Below, piece by piece: positions 7,701 to 10,979 of a stretch of 10,979 bases of DNA (the stretch's first letter is position 1; the number at the start of each line of letters is the position of its first letter). The translations under genes were made by a program, and so were the position numbers. Under the pieces are notes generated by a model, which searched no databases, was not told the origin of the DNA, and saw only the letters and a list, made by a program, of their open reading frames with translations. The DNA comes from Candidatus Eiseniibacteriota bacterium (GTDB taxonomy: Bacteria > Joyebacterota > Joyebacteria > Joyebacterales > Joyebacteraceae), in NCBI GenBank assembly GCA_030609605.1, contig JAUWBY010000055.1, forward strand, positions 1-10,979. The letters are read 5' to 3'.

Positions 7701-8150
7701 CCCACCTTCGGATGACACCTTGAACATCTGTAAGGTCCGGGGGTTACCACCCGTCCCCCCTGCCGAGAAGATGATCTCATCGTCGCCCGTCCAGCCGGAC
7801 GGAAGCTCGCCGGATGGGTGGTGTGTAACCCTGAATGGAATGCCGCCCGTCACCGGAAGCACGTAGAGATCGTTGTTCCCATCGTAGTTCGCCCGAAAGA
7901 CGACGCGATCGCCGCCCGGACTGAACTTCGCGAATGTCTCGGTGCCCGATACACTCGTGAGCCGGTGGGCGACCCCACCCTCCCTGGAGACGAGCCAGAG
8001 GTCGTTCGCGTACAAGAACACTATCTGCGACTCGCTCACATCGGGGTAGCGCATCATTCCCGCGTGCGGTGCTACCGCGTATGCGGACGCCGCAAGGCAC
8101 ACAATAGCAGTAACGAGCAGAAGCCGGCCAATCACGATCTTCACAGGCAT
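4779..8150 (-). CDS. Exported tricorn-family protease (S41) with acidic insert
   Basis: This is a 1123-residue homologue of tricorn protease, which trims oligopeptides inside a large homo-oligomer. The protein starts with a signal peptide (1-25, ending AYA), so it acts in the periplasm or outside the cell, unlike cytosolic archaeal tricorn. Two propeller regions follow, at about 30-300 and 320-690, with WSPDGRWIAY/WSPDSEWIAF-type repeats (364-373 and 410-419). Within the second region, residues 551-598 are an acidic insert (35 of 48 Asp/Glu). The C1 domain, at about 710-785, carries NVGHAY with His779. A PDZ domain follows at about 790-890. The S41 core has DERWNGGG (948-955), ESAGSGGDYF with Ser1003, and GIEGYGVDPD with Glu1061. 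The His-Ser-Glu catalytic set is therefore present. ATG 8150 is chosen because GGAGGGGG lies 2 nt upstream of it, with GGAGG 5 nt away. An in-frame TTG at 8165 precedes that SD. Confidence 0.96.
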   Translation of the reverse strand: MPVKIVIGRLLLVTAIVCLAASAYAVAPHAGMMRYPDVSESQIVFLYANDLWLVSREGGVAHRLTSVSGTETFAKFSPGGDRVVFRANYDGNNDLYVLPVTGGIPFRVTHHPSGELPSGWTGDDEIIFSAGGTGGNPRTLQMFKVSSEGGLPESMPVPYGNNGTISPDGRWLAYTPYFRDFSSWKRYMGGRAADIWLLNLNDHTSKRITDWGGTDSVPMWNGSDVYYVSDADSRHRLNIWVYDTKTSRRRQVTKHSDYDVKWPSIGPGPDGEGEIVYQVGSEMRLLDLASGRSHALEITVPGDRPRLRVKSHDASDTMDEGDISATGVRAVVSARGDIWSLPAENGTPKNLTRTNGVAERDPAWSPDGRWIAYFSDETDHYELYIKQSDGKGETRRLTSEKLGFLNSPVWSPDSEWIAFWDETGTLYLHDIEKKKTRSVHKAYSFRSRGISWSSDSNWISFADNVSDRENSAVFLYDVLNDDVHQVTSGIFSDTWPVFDRDGTYLFYASQRDFSSPTYADEGGNWAYSQTDRLMVVPLSLETESPFAPEIDVEEWDDDDAEEDEDGDESDGDDGDDSEDDGDKDDEGDDEDAEDEEEPITVDLDAFEHRAILLPIDSGAFTHLAVNSSGQLLYVRGSRGRSHGDRGSAQVMLVDLEDEDDMEKTVLSSARWFTMSGDGEKILAANRGAFAIVDAASDQSFDDTLPTAGMFVDVDPRTEWRQILRDVWRIYKYYFYAPNMHGVDWNGAWDDYSAMLDDASSRSDLSYIVGEMIGELNVGHAYYFGGEREETPSVSVGMLGCEFELDHGAYRIAEILEGGSWDSDARGPLSRVGIDVKEGDYLLAVNGVPVDTSKDPWAALQGMAGFTVTLTVSEKPEMGDDDREILVEPLSSERDLRYRAWVEANRAYVEERSDGRVGYIYVPDTGVNGQNELRRQFGGQRRYDALIIDERWNGGGQVPTRFIELLNRPILNYWTQRYIKEDSASPNYAHPGPKCMLINESAGSGGDYFPFAFRAAGLGKLVGTRTWGGLVGLSGNPGLIDGSYASVPIFAFYDKDGTWGIEGYGVDPDIEVIDDPALMVDGGDPQLDAAIDLMLDELIRNPYRAPETPAFPDRSGMGVPESDR
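6357..6500 (-). repeat. Low-complexity Asp/Glu tract inside the tricorn gene
   Basis: This stretch encodes residues 551-598 of the tricorn protein, 35 of which are Asp or Glu. The rest are mainly Gly, Ser and Ala. On the plus strand it reads as an imperfect tcc/tcg/tca trinucleotide run. Sequence resembling the propeller resumes at once afterwards (ITVDLDAFEHRAILLP), so it is an in-frame surface insert and not a break in the gene. Confidence 0.9.
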
Positions 8151-8152
8151 AT

Positions 8153-8160
8153 CCCCCTCC
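8153..8160 (-). promoter_or_regulatory. Ribosome binding site deciding the tricorn start
   Basis: GGAGGGGG ends 2 nt before ATG 8150, with its GGAGG core 5 nt from the start. It lies downstream of the alternative in-frame TTG at 8165. This excludes TTG and defines a protein that begins with its signal peptide. Confidence 0.85.
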
Positions 8161-8197
8161 AGCAACCTCAGTCAGCAATTTCAGTCAGCAACCTGTC
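8159..8197. repeat. Three 13-bp tandem repeats upstream of the tricorn start
   Basis: On the plus strand the units are CCAGCAACCTCAG, TCAGCAATTTCAG and TCAGCAACCTGTC, in direct succession. On the mRNA strand this gives three TTGCTG cores spaced 13 nt apart, ending right against the Shine-Dalgarno sequence. The array could be an operator, an RNA-binding site or a slippage product. No family is recognised. Confidence 0.75.
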
Positions 8198-8247
8198 GTA
8201 TTAGAAACATCAATGCACTCATTGGTTTCATGGCGAATTCCGTTGTT

Positions 8248-9657
8248 CTAATCGTGCCTCAGGGCCTTGACGGGGTCTACTCGAGCCGCTCGCCCCGCGG
8301 GATAGATACCTGCAAGAAGACTCACCACCACGGAGAAGCCGATCGCCCCCAGTATCAGCCAGATCGGCATATGGAAGAAGTCGGCCGGCGCCACTCCGTA
8401 TGGGCGTATGTAGGCATTCGCGGCGACGTTGGCGACCCTCGTTACAGCCCACCCAAGCCCCAATCCGAGAACCCCTCCGAGACTCCCTATTATCGCAGCC
8501 TCGATGAAGAATATCCACCGGACCTCGGATTCACTGCCACCGATCGCCTTCATTACGCCGATCTCACGAGTTCGCTCAAGAATCGAGGTGACCATTGTGT
8601 TGACGATCCCAAGACCTGCCACGAAGAGCGCAACGGTCCCGACGGCGCCGAGGAGAGCATCCATAAGAAGGAACGTGCGCTTCATCTCGTCGAGGTAGTC
8701 CGCAAGTGTGATCGTGCCGAAGCCCATCTCCTCGATCGCGTCTCCGACCGCCTCAAGCTCGCCCATCTCCCCAACCTTCACATGGATCGAATCATACTCT
8801 TGCTCACCGTCTCGTGAGTCGAGGAGATCCCATATGCTCGAGAAGGAAAGACGTGGAATACGTTCGGCCGTTCCTGACGGGATCAGGGCTCTCCCGCCGA
8901 CCCCGAGCCCCGAGAAACCCATCGATCCCGACTGGATACCGACTATGTCGAGAGTCACGGTCTCCTCGCGAAAGGGCGCCCGGCCCGTCGGCATCAGAGT
9001 TCTCGAGATAGCCCGCGTGAGGACGTTCTCATCGAGAACCGACGTGACGATCGTAACGGTCCTTCCGATGACGTCCCCGGAAGCGACCATGGTCAGTTGC
9101 CGCGTGGTGTCGTCGCGCGCTCGCCTTGAGGGAGCCGCACCATCCGTGAGCCGTATTCCAAGATCGTCGAGCAGGCGCTCGGTCACGACGATGGAAGTCT
9201 CATCATCGCTCTCGAAGAACCGGCCGAAGGAGATCTCGCTGAACGGTTTCCGTTGCCCAAGCTCTGAGGGAACGGCGCGAATCGAGGTCTTGGTTTCGGC
9301 ATCCCCGAGCTTGACAAGGGCTGGGAAGCTGATCTCGGGGTAGGCCAGCATCACTCCGGGCAGTGCACGTATCAGCTCCAACACCTCGTCGTCAAGAGGT
9401 GAAGCCTCCCGCATCGCGTCCAGATCCATGGAGAGCGGATCCTCAAGGTTCAGCTCCGAGGGAAGAACCTGAATCGTGGTGAAGAGATCCAGCTCGCGGA
9501 ACTCGCGAGCGATGTTGTGCTGTATGCCGCTCCCGAACGACACCATCGACACGAGCGCGCCGATTCCGATCATCACACCAAGCACGGTAAGAGAAGTTCT
9601 GAGCTTGGTGCGCCAGAGATTCTCAAGCGACAGTGAGGAAAGATCCCGGAACGTCAC
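8248..9657 (-). CDS. FtsX/MacB-family ABC transporter permease
   Basis: This is a 469-residue inner-membrane permease of the MacB/FtsX type, which couples ATP hydrolysis in the cytoplasm to conformational work in the periplasm. Membrane helices are at about 21-43, 330-358, 382-405 and 430-452. A long periplasmic (MacB_PCD-like) domain lies between helices 1 and 2. Hallmarks are SLENLWRTKLRTSLTVLGVM (10-29), ERTREIGVMKAIGG (361-374) after helix 2, and the C-terminal YPAGRAARVDPVKALRHD (452-469). The periplasmic domain is about 285 residues, so the protein is some 60 residues longer than compact members of about 400. The start is GTG at 9657, overlapping the ATPase stop by 4 nt (GTGA) with a strong GGAGGTGA SD, so the two are translationally coupled. 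No periplasmic adaptor of the MacA type is in the window. The substrate is unknown (drug, toxin, lipoprotein or peptide). Confidence 0.95.
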   Translation of the reverse strand: MTFRDLSSLSLENLWRTKLRTSLTVLGVMIGIGALVSMVSFGSGIQHNIAREFRELDLFTTIQVLPSELNLEDPLSMDLDAMREASPLDDEVLELIRALPGVMLAYPEISFPALVKLGDAETKTSIRAVPSELGQRKPFSEISFGRFFESDDETSIVVTERLLDDLGIRLTDGAAPSRRARDDTTRQLTMVASGDVIGRTVTIVTSVLDENVLTRAISRTLMPTGRAPFREETVTLDIVGIQSGSMGFSGLGVGGRALIPSGTAERIPRLSFSSIWDLLDSRDGEQEYDSIHVKVGEMGELEAVGDAIEEMGFGTITLADYLDEMKRTFLLMDALLGAVGTVALFVAGLGIVNTMVTSILERTREIGVMKAIGGSESEVRWIFFIEAAIIGSLGGVLGLGLGWAVTRVANVAANAYIRPYGVAPADFFHMPIWLILGAIGFSVVVSLLAGIYPAGRAARVDPVKALRHD

Positions 9658-10361
9658 TCGCTCACCTCCCCGCTCGCCTCACCCAGGAGCACGCCATCGA
9701 GAAGTCTGAGCACTCGATGTGACACCGACCGCGCCGCATCCTCTTCGTGAGTGACCATGATGACCGTGATGCCCTGCTTGCGATTCAGTTGTCTGAGGAG
9801 TTCGATGATCTCGCACGATGTCCGGCTGTCGAGATTGCCGGTTGGCTCATCTGCAAGCAGGATTCCAGGGGCGTTGGCCAGAGCTCTTGCTATTGCCACG
9901 CGCTGAGCTTCACCACCGGAGAGTTCTCCCGGTGTGTGGTCCAGTCTATGACCGAGTCCCACGGATGAGAGCAATTCCCCGGCGCGCTGCCGGCGCGTTG
10001 GCCGCGGATGACCACCAAAGGCGAGTGCCAGCGTGATGTTCTCGAGAGCCGTGCGAGACTGGATGAGGTTGAAGGACTGGAAGACCATCCCCACTGTCCG
10101 GCGGCGGTGGACGGCCAGCTCCGTGCGGCTCATTCCCGTGAGTTCGCGTCCGTGAACAACTATGGAGCCCGAAGTCGCCGTGTCGAGCCCGCCGATCAGA
10201 TTGAGCAGCGTGGACTTGCCCGAGCCGGAACGGCCGGTGATAGAAACGAACTCTCCTTCCGCGACATGCATGTCGACACCGCGAAGGACCGGGATATCGA
10301 TCGTCCCCTTCGTGTAGGTTTTCTTGAGCGCTGACACTACAAGAGCTTGCTCCAAACCCAC
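9654..10361 (-). CDS. ABC transporter ATP-binding protein (LolD/MacB type)
   Basis: This is a 235-residue cytoplasmic ATPase that powers the FtsX-type permease encoded directly after it. All nucleotide-binding motifs are present: Walker A GRSGSGKST (43-51), Q-loop Gln95 in FQSFNLI, signature LSGGEAQR (147-154), Walker B ILLADEPT (167-174), D-loop GNLDSR and H-loop His205 in VTHE. The ADEPTGNLDS string and the short length are typical of the LolD/MacB/FtsE group. I place the start at GTG 10361, with GGAG 7 nt upstream. A longer in-frame ATG at 10457 would overlap the upstream repeat-protein gene and add 32 residues with no family similarity. The gene starts 55 nt after the repeat-protein stop and its stop codon overlaps the permease start. 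Confidence 0.96.
   Translation of the reverse strand: MGLEQALVVSALKKTYTKGTIDIPVLRGVDMHVAEGEFVSITGRSGSGKSTLLNLIGGLDTATSGSIVVHGRELTGMSRTELAVHRRRTVGMVFQSFNLIQSRTALENITLALAFGGHPRPTRRQRAGELLSSVGLGHRLDHTPGELSGGEAQRVAIARALANAPGILLADEPTGNLDSRTSCEIIELLRQLNRKQGITVIMVTHEEDAARSVSHRVLRLLDGVLLGEASGEVSE
9662..9671 (-). promoter_or_regulatory. Ribosome binding site for the GTG-initiated permease
   Basis: GGGGAGGTGA sits inside the 3' end of the ATPase gene, 4 nt before the GTG at 9657. A near-consensus SD combined with the GTGA stop/start overlap supports translational coupling of ATPase and permease. Confidence 0.85.
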
Positions 10362-10368
10362 CTCATTA

Positions 10369-10372
10369 CTCC
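10369..10372 (-). promoter_or_regulatory. Ribosome binding site supporting the GTG start of the ATPase
   Basis: GGAG lies 7 nt before GTG 10361. The family-like sequence (LEQALVVSALKKTY) begins right after this codon, so this site decides the start against the ATG 96 nt further upstream. Confidence 0.7.
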
Positions 10373-10416
10373 GCCCTTGAACGGCAAGCCAGCCACACTT
10401 CGCTCGACTCGCCTGG

Positions 10417-10979
10417 CTACCAGTCTCTCTTCGACATGAACGACTGGACGCTTTCATCCAGATCGAGGACGAAGCCGTGCTCGGGGTGGTGAGAGTAGCC
10501 GTTGGTCACCGGTTCCGACGAGAGGAATCTGTTCTCTCGACCGTGCTCGTCGACGAAGAGCGAAAGACTCGTTCCACCGTGGTAGTTGTTCCCACCGGCG
10601 CGGGCGGGGCCAGGCGCGTAGTCGTAGACGTCATCTCCTCCTCTGTCGAGGAAGAAGCAGAAGCTGTTGTGAGCCGACGCCCCCTGGGAGAAGAACGAGC
10701 CTCCCTCGTAGACATCGTCCCCTCCCTCGTCCATGAAGAGCGTAACGCACTCGTCCCAAGCCAGACCTTGCGCGACTCCCTGTCTGGTCGTGTAGTGATC
10801 ATCGCCTCCGGACTCAACAAAGACGCCGATCGCCTGATGAGCAGAGAAACCCTGGTTGTACCGCGAACCGATGTAGGTATCGTCATCATCCCCGCCGGCG
10901 GAGACGATGCCGTAACCGTAATAATACCCTCCGCCCTGCGAGAAGTTCCCCGCTTCCATCCGGTCGATGCCGGACTCGT
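10417..10979 (-). CDS. GGDD-repeat protein of unknown function, C-terminal part (runs off right edge)
   Basis: About 186 residues are visible, and the frame is open to the right edge, so the true start lies outside. I do not recognise a named family. The sequence consists of tandem units of the form GGDDxYxxxxxxxQGxAxxxxxxxFxDx. GGDD occurs at residues 22, 51, 79 and 107, counted from the first in-window Met at 10959. The spacing is therefore 29, 28 and 28. A more diverged earlier unit begins SGIDRMEAGNFSQGGG and a degenerate last one begins EHGREN. Gly, Asp, Tyr and aromatic residues dominate and there is no membrane segment. This suggests an extracytoplasmic solenoid (beta-helix or Ca2+-binding stack, by loose analogy with haemolysin-type GGxGxD repeats). 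The canonical nonapeptide is absent. A 40-residue non-repeat tail ends FMSKRDW. Whether it is functionally tied to the ABC pair 55 nt downstream is unknown. Confidence 0.85.
   Translation of the reverse strand, partial: ESGIDRMEAGNFSQGGGYYYGYGIVSAGGDDDDTYIGSRYNQGFSAHQAIGVFVESGGDDHYTTRQGVAQGLAWDECVTLFMDEGGDDVYEGGSFFSQGASAHNSFCFFLDRGGDDVYDYAPGPARAGGNNYHGGTSLSLFVDEHGRENRFLSSEPVTNGYSHHPEHGFVLDLDESVQSFMSKRDW
10546..10896 (-). repeat. Four tandem ~28-residue GGDD protein repeats
   Basis: This is the coding region of the four clearest repeat units in the right-edge protein. Units begin GGDDDDTY, GGDDHYTT, GGDDVYEG and GGDDVYDY and are 29, 28, 28 and 32 residues long. In the first three, an invariant QG falls in the middle and a hydrophobic-acidic end (FVES, FMDE or FLDR) precedes the next GGDD; the fourth lacks the QG. 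The repeats are seen at protein level. The DNA is diverged, so the array is old rather than a recent slippage product. Confidence 0.85.

Noticed and set aside
8200..8245. Possible promoter (TAATAC as -10) upstream of the tricorn gene
   Set aside because: No acceptable -35 lies at 16-18 nt, and sigma factor preferences of the host are unknown.
10387..10418. Inverted repeat AGCCAG/CTGGCT between the repeat-protein and ATPase genes
   Set aside because: It is only 6 bp with a 20-nt loop and no U-tract, so it is too weak to call a terminator.
10362..10457. Upstream ATG (10457) as start of the ABC ATPase
   Set aside because: It would overlap the repeat-protein gene and add 32 Arg/Ser-rich residues unlike any ATPase N-terminus. 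GTG 10361 has an SD at 7 nt.
10546..10896. Reading the GGDD repeats as RTX haemolysin-type calcium repeats
   Set aside because: The unit is 28 residues, not 9, and the GGxGxDxUx pattern does not recur, so the resemblance is limited to Gly/Asp richness.

Overview
The window is a bacterial chromosome segment, roughly 60% G+C by eye, with nine genes all read leftwards on the minus strand. Gaps are short (the longest is 127 nt). There is no RNA gene, insertion sequence, phage gene or CRISPR array. Five gene starts have a recognisable ATG with a purine-rich Shine-Dalgarno (SD) sequence, two start with GTG, and one pair overlaps by 4 nt. Exported tricorn and S9 peptidases, LolA-like proteins and FtsX-type permeases together suggest a Gram-negative bacterium with a periplasm. 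The mix is reminiscent of uncultured FCB-type lineages (Eisenbacteria, Krumholzibacteria, Latescibacteria, Zixibacteria and relatives). That placement is inference and low confidence.

In transcription order, from right to left: (1) the C-terminal part of a secreted-looking protein built from about 28-residue GGDD-type repeats, running off the right edge; (2) an ABC ATPase of the LolD/MacB type, coupled through a GTGA overlap to (3) an FtsX/MacB-family permease; (4) a large exported tricorn-family protease with a 48-residue, almost purely acidic insert; (5) an exported S9 (prolyl oligopeptidase family) peptidase; (6) a flavin reductase-like FMN-binding protein; (7) a small four-helix membrane protein of the YvlD/phage-holin-IV family; (8) a LolA-like outer membrane lipoprotein-sorting protein; (9) the N-terminal 217 residues of a LolE-type permease, running off the left edge.

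Two functional themes stand out. Genes 4 and 5 form a likely extracytoplasmic peptide-degradation pair, since both carry signal peptides, beta-propeller-type N-terminal regions and complete catalytic residues. Genes 2-3 and 8-9 are ABC/lipoprotein-trafficking-type envelope modules. Genes 6 and 7 look like ordinary housekeeping cargo.

The least explained elements are the GGDD-repeat protein, the acidic insert of the tricorn protein, a 28-bp tandem duplication that covers the tricorn stop codon, and a 13-bp triple repeat with a possible 16-codon leader frame just upstream of the tricorn gene. No obviously new multi-gene system is evident.
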